Shown: one piece after another, positions 1 through 7,709 of the stretch
Numbering within the stretch: position 1 is the first letter of the stretch
Layout of the letters: each line of letters begins with the position of its first letter
NCBI GenBank assembly: GCA_021151765.1
Contig: JAGKWR010000018.1
Coordinates: 1-25,698, forward strand
Length of the DNA: 25,698 bases
Reading direction: 5' to 3'
From: Alphaproteobacteria bacterium
GTDB taxonomy: Bacteria > Pseudomonadota > Alphaproteobacteria > Rickettsiales > UBA1997
Notes under the pieces: generated by a model
Seen by the model: the letters and a program-made list of their open reading frames with translations, nothing else
Told to the model about the DNA's origin: nothing
Database searches by the model: none
Made by a program: the position numbers and the translations under genes

Positions 1-765
1 CTATTTAATTTTATTGATAATTTTTAAGAAAATTGAGTTGGGCAGAATCCGCAAAAATTTCAGAATGTAAGTAAATTTTTTAGGAAAATGGATCTCAAAT
101 TTTTTTGCATTTAAGCCGGCAAAAATTTCGTCAGCAGCTTTTTCAACGCTGATGATGAAGGGCATTTCGAAACTGTTTTTTTCAGTTAAACGAGTTTTAA
201 CAAAACCCGGATTGATAACCGACAAATCAATGTTGTGGCGTTTTAATTCTGGATAAATTCCTTCGCATAAATTGATCAAAGCGGCTTTTGACGCGCCGTA
301 AGCAAAGGATTGTGGCAAGCCGCGATAGCCAGCAACAGAAGCAATAAAAGCGATGTGACCGAAATTTTGCGCCGTCATTTTTGGCAAAATAACGTGAAGT
401 AAATTCAAGGCGCCTTTCAAATTTACGTCGATAGTTTCGCAAGCTTTTTGCAAATCAAAACCAATCGCCGAAGTTGGCTGATAAAGCGCGGAAGCGAAAA
501 TTATCAAATCGATTTTTTGCAATTTATCGATGATTTCGTCACAAGATTTTTGCAAAGAAGCAACGTCGCAAACATCAACTTGGCTGACTAAAATTTGGTT
601 AGTTGCCGTTTTATTTTGATGAATAATTTGTTCACGGATTGCATGTAATTTATTGACACTGCGTGCTGAAATCATCAAATCGAAGCCGCATTTGAAATAT
701 TTTTCAACCAAAGCGGCGCCAATTCCGTGGCTTGCACCAATAATCCAGCAAGTTTTCTTTCGCAT
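1..765 (-). CDS. Short-chain dehydrogenase/reductase (SDR)
   Basis: This is a 254-residue classical SDR, a cytosolic NAD(P)-dependent oxidoreductase of unknown substrate. It has the Rossmann glycine motif GASHGIG at residues 10-16, the structural Asn in DVNLKG (N115), and catalytic Ser143 and YxxxK (Y156, K160). The PG turn follows at 186-187. Length is normal for the family and the stop codon lies exactly at the window edge, so the gene is complete. The ATG overlaps the TAA of the upstream lipoprotein gene by one base (TAATG), which suggests translational coupling. The SDR, DUF3833-like lipoprotein and MFS transporter order resembles clusters that elsewhere also carry a cyclopropane-fatty-acid-synthase-like enzyme, DUF1365 and an FAD amine oxidoreductase. 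Those partners would lie beyond base 1, if present. Family is certain, substrate is not. Confidence 0.9.
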   Translation of the reverse strand: MRKKTCWIIGASHGIGAALVEKYFKCGFDLMISARSVNKLHAIREQIIHQNKTATNQILVSQVDVCDVASLQKSCDEIIDKLQKIDLIIFASALYQPTSAIGFDLQKACETIDVNLKGALNLLHVILPKMTAQNFGHIAFIASVAGYRGLPQSFAYGASKAALINLCEGIYPELKRHNIDLSVINPGFVKTRLTEKNSFEMPFIISVEKAADEIFAGLNAKKFEIHFPKKFTYILKFLRILPNSIFLKIINKIK

Positions 766-1292
766 TACAATTTCTTAAATGAGATGGTCAAAGTTCCGAC
801 GTTAAAGCCGAATTTAGTCATTTGTGAAACGTTGATCGCGGTTTTTTGGTCAACTAGATAAATCCAATCAACTAAGTTGATGTCATATTTTTTACCATCG
901 ACGTCGATTTTCAAAACGTAATCCATTTTGAAAGCGTTGCCATATTGTTGTCCGCGTGCGATGCCAACAGTGTCGTGTGCTTTGGCGGTGAAGTTGTTGT
1001 CGTCAGTAAAATTAATTTCCCAAACGCGTTGGTCTTTTTTGCCGTCAGAAAAAGTGAAATGTTCTTCTAGCTTGCCGCTGTTGCCGTTCCACGTGCCAGT
1101 CATTGTCACGTAGAAACTTTTGATCATTTTACCGCTACGATCTTGCAAGATTCCGTGCGCTTCCAATTTGCCGTTTAAATATTGGCGAATGTCCATTTTT
1201 GGTTGGTTTTCTGAGTAAACTTTTGGGTTGATTGATGAACAGCCAAATAAAAATCCAAGAGACATAATGAGTAATAATTTGTTAATTTTCAT
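765..1292 (-). CDS. DUF3833-like outer-membrane lipoprotein
   Basis: This 175-residue protein starts with a lipoprotein signal peptide. A lysine near the start is followed by a hydrophobic stretch and the lipobox LFGC, so the mature lipidated Cys is at residue 18. The rest is a soluble beta-rich domain with the pattern of DUF3833: a 'G.L.A.G...DR.G' stretch, then 'G.W.G..G.L.E.F.F.DG...R.W'. The function of DUF3833 is unknown; in other proteobacteria it often sits beside SDR, MFS and fatty-acid-modifying genes. The 3' end is coupled to the SDR gene (TAATG overlap), and its start lies 11 bases inside the upstream MFS transporter gene, so the three genes are translated from one message. The assignment is by motif pattern from memory, so the lipoprotein call is firmer than the DUF number. 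Confidence 0.78.
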   Translation of the reverse strand: MKINKLLLIMSLGFLFGCSSINPKVYSENQPKMDIRQYLNGKLEAHGILQDRSGKMIKSFYVTMTGTWNGNSGKLEEHFTFSDGKKDQRVWEINFTDDNNFTAKAHDTVGIARGQQYGNAFKMDYVLKIDVDGKKYDINLVDWIYLVDQKTAINVSQMTKFGFNVGTLTISFKKL

Positions 1293-2556
1293 ATTTTGTA
1301 AATTTAGTTAGCAGCCCAATTACCAAGGCTTTCAAAAAACAAGGTAATAAAGCATAAAAAAACCTGACATTATCTAAGTTGCTAGGGTCGATATTTCTAG
1401 GGTGATAACCTAAAAAACCTAAAATAATTAAGCTGCCGGAAGCGGCGATCATTAAACCAAATTTGTTCATCATATTCCACAGTGCGAAATAAGATGAAGT
1501 TACGGCGGTATTTTGGCTGCTGATATTGCCTAAAATTGTTGGTGCGGCGATCAAATCGGCACCTAAAAATGCGCCGGATAAAAGACAAACGAAGTAGAAT
1601 AAATTAGCAGTTTCGGGAGTAAGAAAATAAGCAAAAACGAAAGTGATAACTGATCCTAAAATTGCGCTAATCCAGGATTTTACTAAGCCAAAACGATTAA
1701 AACAAAATTTCCAAACAGGAATGAATAAACAGGCAGATAGGAAATAAATTGATAAAAACCAACCTAGCTGATTTTCGGCTTGCAAAACATCACGAGTAAA
1801 AAAGTTTAAATTTGCTGCAGGCAAACTAGTGGCGATTGCGTTGATGGTCAGAATTGTTAGAAAGAAAACAAATTTGCGATCTTTAAGGGTCGTAAATAAA
1901 GAAATTTTTACAGAATTTTGTACGCAATCACAACGTGGAATTTTTGGTAAAAAAATCGATAAAAAGATCACAATCAACCCGACAAAAACTGCGCTGAGAA
2001 GTAAATAAGATTTGCGTTCATCATCACTAAAAATAGTTGGCAAAATAAAGGCCAAGATCATGCCAATTAAGCCCAGAAATTCTTTAACGCTGTTTAGCGC
2101 AACACGTTGCTGATTATTTTTAGCGGTCAGCGCGATAAGTGATTCGAAGTTGATAACGGCGAAATTAAATCCGGTGTAAGTTATCAACAAAGTTGCAACA
2201 AACCAAACGCTGGCTTGCAAATTATTCAAATTTTGTGGTGGATTGAAAACGGCGAAGAATGCAATCGCGAGAAATAAACAAGCGTAACGCAAAATTTTTT
2301 GATGCGAAAAATTGCGACTAGAAAGTTGATCAGAAAATTTTCCGATCATTGGATCTTGGATTAAGTCAATTGCGCGAACTAAGATGAGAAGAGATCCAAT
2401 TGTAATTAGATCGAGAGCAAAATTGCGGGCGTAAAAATCGCTAATATTGAGATAAAGTGGAATAGCGACAAATGACAGCGGGATAGCTAGAAAGCCAATG
2501 CTAAAGTTTCGAAACCAACTTATTTGATTCTCATTCTTTCGCATTGGCTTTTCCAT
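1282..2556 (-). CDS. MFS transporter, GPH (MelB-like) family
   Basis: This 424-residue integral membrane protein has about 12 hydrophobic segments. Near the N-terminus it has the GPH/MFS_2 signature: an IPLY stretch, then a segment ending in DLIQDPMIGKFSDQ (about residues 65-78). That matches the conserved D...DP..G.l.D motif of melibiose-type cation symporters. Substrate cannot be read from sequence. In related SDR/DUF3833 clusters this transporter occurs with lipid-modifying genes, so it need not carry a sugar. The first ATG lies 4 bases after the nrdA stop codon. A second ATG four codons later (2544) is preceded by GGAAAAG and could be the true start. The 3' end overlaps the DUF3833-like gene by 11 bases. 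Cotranscription with nrdA is therefore likely. Confidence 0.85.
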   Translation of the reverse strand: MEKPMRKNENQISWFRNFSIGFLAIPLSFVAIPLYLNISDFYARNFALDLITIGSLLILVRAIDLIQDPMIGKFSDQLSSRNFSHQKILRYACLFLAIAFFAVFNPPQNLNNLQASVWFVATLLITYTGFNFAVINFESLIALTAKNNQQRVALNSVKEFLGLIGMILAFILPTIFSDDERKSYLLLSAVFVGLIVIFLSIFLPKIPRCDCVQNSVKISLFTTLKDRKFVFFLTILTINAIATSLPAANLNFFTRDVLQAENQLGWFLSIYFLSACLFIPVWKFCFNRFGLVKSWISAILGSVITFVFAYFLTPETANLFYFVCLLSGAFLGADLIAAPTILGNISSQNTAVTSSYFALWNMMNKFGLMIAASGSLIILGFLGYHPRNIDPSNLDNVRFFYALLPCFLKALVIGLLTKFTKYEN

Positions 2557-2560
2557 TAAA

Positions 2561-4432
2561 TTATTGGCAAGCTAAGCACTCTTCATACTTGCTTTCCCCT
2601 TCAGCTGGAGGGCTGATTGGGGCTGATTTTTTTTCTTTAAAGATTTCGTCATTTTCAACTTTGTTTGACACTTTATCAGCGCGTTGAACTGAAGTTGAAC
2701 GGCAATAATACAAGCTCTTCAAGCCTTTTTGCCACGCACGAAAATGAATTTCGTGCAACTCTTTTTTCGAAACGTTACCCGGCAAGAACAAGTTCAAGCT
2801 TTGGGCTTGGCAGATATATTCTTGACGTTCTGCTGATAAGTCGATCATCCAACGTTGATCAATTTCTTGGGCAGTTTTGAAAACTAATTTTTCGTGCTCA
2901 TCCAAGAAATCTAAATGTTGAACTGAACCTTCATTAATAGTGATTGAAGACCAAATATCGTCAGTGTTGCGACCTTTAGATTCAAGCAACTTCACTAAGT
3001 TTTTATTACGTACGTTGAACGAACCAGTTAAGGTTTTTTGTGTGAAAGAGTTCGCTGCAAAAGGCTCAATTCCCGGAGAAGAATTGTTAGCGATAATTGA
3101 AATTGAAGCAGTTGGAGCAATGGCCAACTTGTTAGAAAATCTTTCTTCAATACCAACTTCAGCAGCATCTGGGCAAGCTCCGCGTTCGTTTGCTAAAATT
3201 TTAGAAGCTTTATCAACGCCAACTTTGATGTGGTTGAAGATTTTTTTATTCCACACTTTGCTCATTGCTGATTCCATCGGCACATTTTTGCTTTGCAAGA
3301 ATGAGTGGAAACCCATAACGCCAAGACCGACTGAGCGTTCACGCATTGCTGAGTATTTAGCTTTAACCATTGAGTCTGGAGCTTTCTCGATGAAGTCTTG
3401 CAAGACATTGTCCAAGAAACGCATAATATCTTCGATGATTTGGTCATTGTCTTTCCATTCATCGTAAAATTCTAAGTTCAATGAAGACAAACAGCAAACG
3501 GCAGTACGATCTTTTCCTAAATGGTCAATACCAGTTGGAAGTGTGATTTCACTGCACAAATTTGATGTTTTAACTTTCAAATTTAGTTTTTTGTGATGCT
3601 CAGGAATCGCTTTATTTACTGCGTCGATGAACAAAATGTAGGGTTCGCCAGTTTCGATTCGAGCGGTTAGAAGTTTAATCCACAAAGCGCGAGCTTTGAC
3701 AACTTCCAGCGTTTTGCCGTTGTGCGGACTTTTCAATTCAAAATCGCCGTCTTTTTCAACTGCTTTCATGAATTCATCAGTAACAGCAACGCCGTGATGT
3801 AAATTCAATGAACGACGATTTGGATCACCACCAACTGGACGACGGACATCGATAAATTCTTCAATTTCTGGATGGTTGATTGGCAAATAAACTGCCGCAG
3901 AACCACGACGCAGGCTGCCTTGAGAGATTGCCAAAGTTTGTGAATCCATAACTTTGATGAACGGAATAATTCCCGAAGTTTTGCCGTTGCCACGCACAGT
4001 TTCACCAATTGAACGCAAATTGCCCCAATAGCTGCCGATACCGCCGCCGCGTGAAGCAAGCCAGACGTTTTCGTTCCATAAATTGACGATACCTTCAAGT
4101 GAATCGTCAGATTCGTTTAAGAAACAAGAAATTGGCAAGCCGCGATCAGTTCCACCGTTACTTAAAACTGGAGTTGCCGGCATAAACCACAATTGTGAAA
4201 TATAATCGTAAAGACGAGTAGCATGAGCCTGATCGTCAGCATAGTAAGCAGCAACACGACCGAACAAATCTTGATAAGATTCACCGGGCATTAAATAGCG
4301 ATCTTTTAAAACCGCTTTACCGAAATTACTCAATTTGTTGTCTCTTGAATGATCAACAGTAACGGTAAAACTTTTCTTTTGCGCTGATTTTGAAGTTTCA
4401 ACTTTGGTTTTCGTAACAGATTTTTTGGACAT
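2561..4432 (-). CDS. nrdA: Ribonucleoside-diphosphate reductase, alpha subunit (class I, short form)
   Basis: This is the catalytic large subunit that reduces ribonucleotides to deoxyribonucleotides together with a NrdB radical subunit. Visible catalytic elements are C103 in LPISCF, the N-x-C-x-E triad in NLCSEITLP (N291, C293, E295), a second active-site Cys in the CCLSSLNL segment (313-314) and PTASIS. The Tyr-Tyr radical-transfer pair is in LKSLYYCRS (about 575-576). The C-terminal shuttle CLACQ gives C619 and C622. The Tyr dyad and tail place it in class I. At 623 residues it is much shorter than the E. coli protein (about 760). The missing part is the N-terminal ATP-cone; residues 1-30 are instead a Lys/Ser-rich leader. 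nrdB is not in this window. Two NrdR-like boxes lie upstream, and the next gene starts 4 bases after the stop. Confidence 0.96.
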   Translation of the reverse strand: MSKKSVTKTKVETSKSAQKKSFTVTVDHSRDNKLSNFGKAVLKDRYLMPGESYQDLFGRVAAYYADDQAHATRLYDYISQLWFMPATPVLSNGGTDRGLPISCFLNESDDSLEGIVNLWNENVWLASRGGGIGSYWGNLRSIGETVRGNGKTSGIIPFIKVMDSQTLAISQGSLRRGSAAVYLPINHPEIEEFIDVRRPVGGDPNRRSLNLHHGVAVTDEFMKAVEKDGDFELKSPHNGKTLEVVKARALWIKLLTARIETGEPYILFIDAVNKAIPEHHKKLNLKVKTSNLCSEITLPTGIDHLGKDRTAVCCLSSLNLEFYDEWKDNDQIIEDIMRFLDNVLQDFIEKAPDSMVKAKYSAMRERSVGLGVMGFHSFLQSKNVPMESAMSKVWNKKIFNHIKVGVDKASKILANERGACPDAAEVGIEERFSNKLAIAPTASISIIANNSSPGIEPFAANSFTQKTLTGSFNVRNKNLVKLLESKGRNTDDIWSSITINEGSVQHLDFLDEHEKLVFKTAQEIDQRWMIDLSAERQEYICQAQSLNLFLPGNVSKKELHEIHFRAWQKGLKSLYYCRSTSVQRADKVSNKVENDEIFKEKKSAPISPPAEGESKYEECLACQ

Positions 4433-4481
4433 GAAATTATAAAGTTATGGGTTTATCGCGATTAAGCATTTGTCTGAATTT

Positions 4482-4529
4482 AAACTACATCTAGTGGCAT
4501 ATTGTTTAAAATCACACTACATATTGTTT
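4482..4529 (-). promoter_or_regulatory. Pair of NrdR boxes upstream of nrdA
   Basis: Two 16-bp palindrome-like sites lie 49 bases upstream of the nrdA start codon. The published NrdR-box consensus is acaCwAtATaTwGtgt. By hand alignment the site at 4514-4529 (plus strand ACACTACATATTGTTT) matches at 14 of 16 positions, and the site at 4482-4497 (AAACTACATCTAGTGG) at 12 of 16. Their starts are 32 bp apart with a 16-bp gap, about three helical turns, which is the tandem arrangement known for NrdR operators. NrdR is an ATP-cone repressor of ribonucleotide reductase genes. This implies that nrdA, and probably the cotranscribed MFS, DUF3833-like and SDR genes, are under NrdR control. No convincing -10 box could be assigned by eye. 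Confidence 0.72.
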
Positions 4530-4605
4530 TCTGGGAATTGTTATTTTTGACAAAATATTTGTCTAGTTCGATTTCAAAAATATTTTTTAAAAGGTACTTT
4601 TTGGG

Positions 4606-4628
4606 AAAAAATTAGACTGCAAACAGTC
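4606..4628 (-). terminator. Possible weak rho-independent terminator after pabB
   Basis: On the minus strand, 17 bases past the pabB stop, the sequence GACTG-TTTG-CAGTC forms a perfect 5-bp stem with a 4-base loop. A run of six U follows within three bases. The stem is short, so termination may be inefficient. It would separate the pab transcript from the NrdR-controlled nrdA unit that begins about 100 bases further on. Confidence 0.4.
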
Positions 4629-4644
4629 AATTAAGGGCTTTAGT

Positions 4645-5934
4645 TTATTTCAATTTTACCTGTAAAAGCTGAGAAATTCCTCTTGCTTTGTTAAAAGTTT
4701 CTTCAAGTTCTGAATATTCTACCGAATCAAATGTTATTCCACCACCAACCTGAAATTCAAATTTATTGCTAGACGTCAGCAAAGTGCGAATAACTACCGA
4801 AGAATTTATTTCATTTTTTGCAAACATTCCGATTGTGCCGCTGTAAATTCCTCGATCAAAACGTTCTGCAAGTGCCGCAATTTCCATAGCTTTAATTTTA
4901 GGAGCACCAGTCATTGAACCAGCAGGAAATGAGTTTTTTAAAACATCAACAGCACAATAATTATCATCAATTTGACCATGAACTTCACTCGACATATGAT
5001 GAATATTTTGATAAGAAGTTACATGAAAAGGCTTCTTAACAACAACGCTTCCAGCTTTACAAACACGGGATAAATCGTTGCGCACCAAGTCAACAATCAT
5101 CAAATTTTCCGCTAATTCTTTGGCGCTGTTTTTTAGATGTAATTTATTTTTACGATCTTGCTTTGGATCAGGATCACGCGGTGTAGTTCCTTTGATTGGA
5201 CGTGAAATAATCTTATTCTTTTTGACCTGCAAAAACAATTCTGGGCTTGAAGAGATAACATAATTTTTATCTAATTTTAGAAACGCAGAATAATTAGCCG
5301 GGCTGATTTGGGTTAGATTTTTAAATAAATCAAAAGCGCTGATTTCGTTTATTTCTTCTGCAAAATTACCAAAAAATTTTCTAGTCAAATTGGTTTGATA
5401 AATATCTCCATCCGCAATTTTTGCTTTGATTTCTTTGATTGAATCTAGGTAGGAAGAGTCGCTGAAGTTTGAATGTAGTTGTGATATTTTGATTTCGGAT
5501 TTTTGTTTTTGAGGATCTGTTTTCGATAAAATTTCGATCAGATGTTCTAGCTGTTTTTTTTTCTGATAGAAAATTTTTACTAGTTGTTTGTCATGTTGAA
5601 ACTCAACGATAACAGCAAAATTGATTAGCCAAATTTTTGGTAAGTTGATAAAGGATTCTTCAGTTTTTGGCAATTTTTCAAACTGTTTGCCGACCTCATA
5701 GGAAAAATAACCAAACCATTTTTTATCGCTGCTTTTGAGCAAACTTTCTGCAACCAAAAAATCGTGGCAGATAAGCTGTTCTTGGGGAAAAATTGCTAAA
5801 TAAGAACGTGAATTTTTTACTGCAGAATTGAGCCCAGAATAAAGAAAAGACCAGTTATCATCATAGTTTTGGGTAATTTTCTCAGCACAAATGAGCGGAT
5901 CAATCCAAGAGATTTTTACAAAGTGATGCCCCAT
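4645..5934 (-). CDS. pabB: Aminodeoxychorismate synthase component I
   Basis: This chorismate-binding enzyme converts chorismate and ammonia to 4-amino-4-deoxychorismate, the first step to p-aminobenzoate for folate. At 429 residues it is near the usual length. The C-terminal half carries the full signature: PIKGT (246-250) with K248, then ENLMIVDLVRNDLSR, SEVHG, the FPAGSMTGAPKIKAME stretch, and the final G.GI..DS....E..E. Lys in PIKGT, where TrpE has PIAGT, identifies PabB rather than anthranilate synthase. The N-terminal part is divergent. A separate glutaminase (PabA/TrpG) is needed for glutamine use and is not in this window. The start lies 19 bases inside the upstream pilin-like gene, so the two are on one transcript, with pabC further upstream. 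Confidence 0.94.
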   Translation of the reverse strand: MGHHFVKISWIDPLICAEKITQNYDDNWSFLYSGLNSAVKNSRSYLAIFPQEQLICHDFLVAESLLKSSDKKWFGYFSYEVGKQFEKLPKTEESFINLPKIWLINFAVIVEFQHDKQLVKIFYQKKKQLEHLIEILSKTDPQKQKSEIKISQLHSNFSDSSYLDSIKEIKAKIADGDIYQTNLTRKFFGNFAEEINEISAFDLFKNLTQISPANYSAFLKLDKNYVISSSPELFLQVKKNKIISRPIKGTTPRDPDPKQDRKNKLHLKNSAKELAENLMIVDLVRNDLSRVCKAGSVVVKKPFHVTSYQNIHHMSSEVHGQIDDNYCAVDVLKNSFPAGSMTGAPKIKAMEIAALAERFDRGIYSGTIGMFAKNEINSSVVIRTLLTSSNKFEFQVGGGITFDSVEYSELEETFNKARGISQLLQVKLK

Positions 5935-6794
5935 TTTTTTATTAAATATTTTTCGATTGTTTTGCGTTCATCTTTATTAACGGCGCGACCAAATATGATT
6001 ATTTCACCAATATCTCCTTTAAGATACATATCGGGTATGCCGTGAACAGAACTTTTACCAATGGTATTGTTAGTTGCCAGTCCACTTCTTCCTAAATTAG
6101 TATCTTTGCCTTTGGAGTCGCTATTTACATAGATAGAACGTCCTTCTTCATTATCATACAGGATAGTGAAAAGTTGCATTTTGCCAGCTGTGACACAAAT
6201 TGAAGGAGTAATAAAAGTATTTTTTTGCCAGTTATTTTCGATAAATCCGCCAGCACGATAATTAATAATATTAGAAGAGTTTTCACTTTCAGAATCTCCT
6301 GAGCCAATTATGCCGTAGGATTCAGAAATAGAAGGTGTCCGTATGATAATAAAAAAACTGTAACTGTAATTACTGCTTGGAATGGTGCCGTTTGGCAAAT
6401 TAAGATAATCATTGCCATCGAAACGCAAAAATGGCAGTCCATTGGCAACTGAAGTTTCAAAAGTATAAGTCGGTTGGGCGGAAGTGGATTCTTGAGTAGC
6501 ACTATTTTTGTAACCTGATTGGCTATTAACGTCGTTCCACAGCGAAATTTTTGTACCATCAAAAGCTTGTTTTTTGTTAAAGCTTGTTTCTGAAGTGGTG
6601 TCGAACCAGGCAACAATTCCTGAGATACTGTTAACAGCAGAACTTTTGGTTAATGCACGCGCTCCCATAATTTTAAAAGAACGAATCATTTCACTTGATT
6701 GCAAAATTAGTGATAGCAAAACGCCTGAAATTATTATAACCAAAGCTAATTCAACTAAACTAAATGCAGTTTTCTTTTTTGTAATTTGAGTCAT
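5916..6794 (-). CDS. Type IV pilin-like protein with LamG/concanavalin-like C-terminal domain
   Basis: This 292-residue protein starts with a class III (prepilin) signal. A short Lys-rich leader is followed by the cleavage site KKKTA/FSLVELALV, with F11 as +1 and E15 as the conserved +5 Glu, and then a hydrophobic helix to about residue 32. Residue -1 is Ala rather than the usual Gly. From about 55 to the end it looks like a LamG/concanavalin-like jelly roll: 'VAWFDTTS' and 'SLWNDVNSQSG', then 'GLPFLRFDGNDYLNLP', a 'F.I.IRTP' strand, and 'YLKGDIGEIIIFGRAVN' before a C-terminal helix ending KKWGITL. It may be a minor pilin or pseudopilin that displays a glycan- or surface-binding domain. It sits between pabC and pabB, overlapping pabB by 19 bases, with no other pilus gene in view. 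Confidence 0.82.
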   Translation of the reverse strand: MTQITKKKTAFSLVELALVIIISGVLLSLILQSSEMIRSFKIMGARALTKSSAVNSISGIVAWFDTTSETSFNKKQAFDGTKISLWNDVNSQSGYKNSATQESTSAQPTYTFETSVANGLPFLRFDGNDYLNLPNGTIPSSNYSYSFFIIIRTPSISESYGIIGSGDSESENSSNIINYRAGGFIENNWQKNTFITPSICVTAGKMQLFTILYDNEEGRSIYVNSDSKGKDTNLGRSGLATNNTIGKSSVHGIPDMYLKGDIGEIIIFGRAVNKDERKTIEKYLIKKWGITL

Positions 6795-6833
6795 TAAACC
6801 AAAGTTGTTATTTTGAGGTGATAGTTTGGAACC

Positions 6834-6864
6834 TATCTATTTGAGCGCAGTAAGTTTCTGTCAA
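6834..6864 (-). promoter_or_regulatory. Possible sigma70 promoter for the pilin-like gene and pabB
   Basis: In the 94-base gap between pabC and the pilin-like gene, the minus strand has a perfect TTGACA (-35, at 6859-6864). A TAGATA follows after 19 bases (6834-6839), about 40 bases before the ATG. The -10 box is poor and the spacing is long, so only the -35 half is convincing. A run of eight T just before it could also help to end the pabC transcript, but I found no stable hairpin there. Confidence 0.3.
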
Positions 6865-6888
6865 AAAAAAGAAATCAAACCAAATCAT

Positions 6889-7680
6889 TCAACAGTCAAT
6901 TAATTTCAAGAGTTGCGGACCAAAATTTTGCTGTAAATTTTTATCACAAAATTGATCGACGCAAACCAGAGAAAAAGCCGCATTTGTCAAAAATATTTCA
7001 TCAGCGTTTTTTAGTGCCGAAATTTTGGCTTCAACTTCAAAAATTTTTACAGGAGAAATTTTTAGTAATTTTTCGCGAACTGTGCCAGCAACAATTCCAC
7101 AACTTTTTTTAGAAGTAAAAATTTTACCATTTTTTACCCAAAAAATATTGGCGGATGAGGTTTCTGCGATGAATTTTTTTGATGATAACATCACGCAATC
7201 GAAATAATTTTTTTCACTGGCTTCAATCTTTGCCAGGACGTAAGGCAGGGCGTTTAAAGTTTTGCCAAAAGATTGCGAATTGGTTTGATAAGAAGAAATT
7301 CCTAGTGTGATTTTTTTCGGCAAATCACGCAAAGGTAGAGTTTGGATAAGGCTTGTTGGTTCTTGGTTAGGAGTTGGAAAATATCCCAAACTTTTTGTTC
7401 CGCGGCTAATGATGATTTTGAGTAAACCATTTTTGGCGTTATTTTTTTCGATTAAAGCGAGTGATTGTTGGTGAATTTTAGAAGTGTCGATGTCAAATTT
7501 CAGATTCTTCAAGCCTGCTTTCATACGTTTTAAATGCGCCGGAAAATTACGGATTTTACCATCAACAATCCGACAAGTTTCAAAAATTCCGTCGCCAAAC
7601 AAGAAAGCGCGATCGTGAATTGAAACATAGGCTTGAGTTTCTTCGATAATTTTGTCATTAATGACGACGAAATTTTTCAT
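6889..7680 (-). CDS. pabC: Aminodeoxychorismate lyase (PLP fold type IV)
   Basis: This 263-residue PLP enzyme of the branched-chain aminotransferase-like family would release pyruvate from aminodeoxychorismate to give p-aminobenzoate. Motifs are the N-terminal DRAFLFGDGIFET (23-35), the PLP Lys in FGKTLNALPYVLAKIEA (K140), the FIAETSSANIFW segment with E173, and GIVAGTVRE. The family also holds branched-chain and D-amino-acid aminotransferases. The lyase call rests on the length, the K-T-L-N pattern around the PLP Lys and the pabB gene on the same strand downstream, with the pilin-like gene between them. Its start is only 29 bp from the divergent PBP gene. The leader has no Shine-Dalgarno motif. 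Confidence 0.88.
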   Translation of the reverse strand: MKNFVVINDKIIEETQAYVSIHDRAFLFGDGIFETCRIVDGKIRNFPAHLKRMKAGLKNLKFDIDTSKIHQQSLALIEKNNAKNGLLKIIISRGTKSLGYFPTPNQEPTSLIQTLPLRDLPKKITLGISSYQTNSQSFGKTLNALPYVLAKIEASEKNYFDCVMLSSKKFIAETSSANIFWVKNGKIFTSKKSCGIVAGTVREKLLKISPVKIFEVEAKISALKNADEIFLTNAAFSLVCVDQFCDKNLQQNFGPQLLKLIDC

Positions 7681-7709
7681 GAATTTAACTGAATTTTGAG
7701 GAAAAAAGA

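Noticed and set aside
2940..3467. Plus-strand 175-codon open frame inside nrdA
   Set aside because: It lies antisense to a fully conserved nrdA reading frame and encodes no recognisable pattern; long antisense frames are common opposite conserved genes.
4524..4553. TTGTCA at 4548-4553 as -35 box of the nrdA promoter
   Set aside because: No acceptable -10 box is found at 16-18 bases spacing, so the promoter position is left open.
4622..6902. Shared 13-base string AACAGTCAATTAA after pabB (4622) and at the end of pabC (6890)
   Set aside because: A single 13-base match in A/T-rich sequence of this length is expected by chance, and the flanks do not align.
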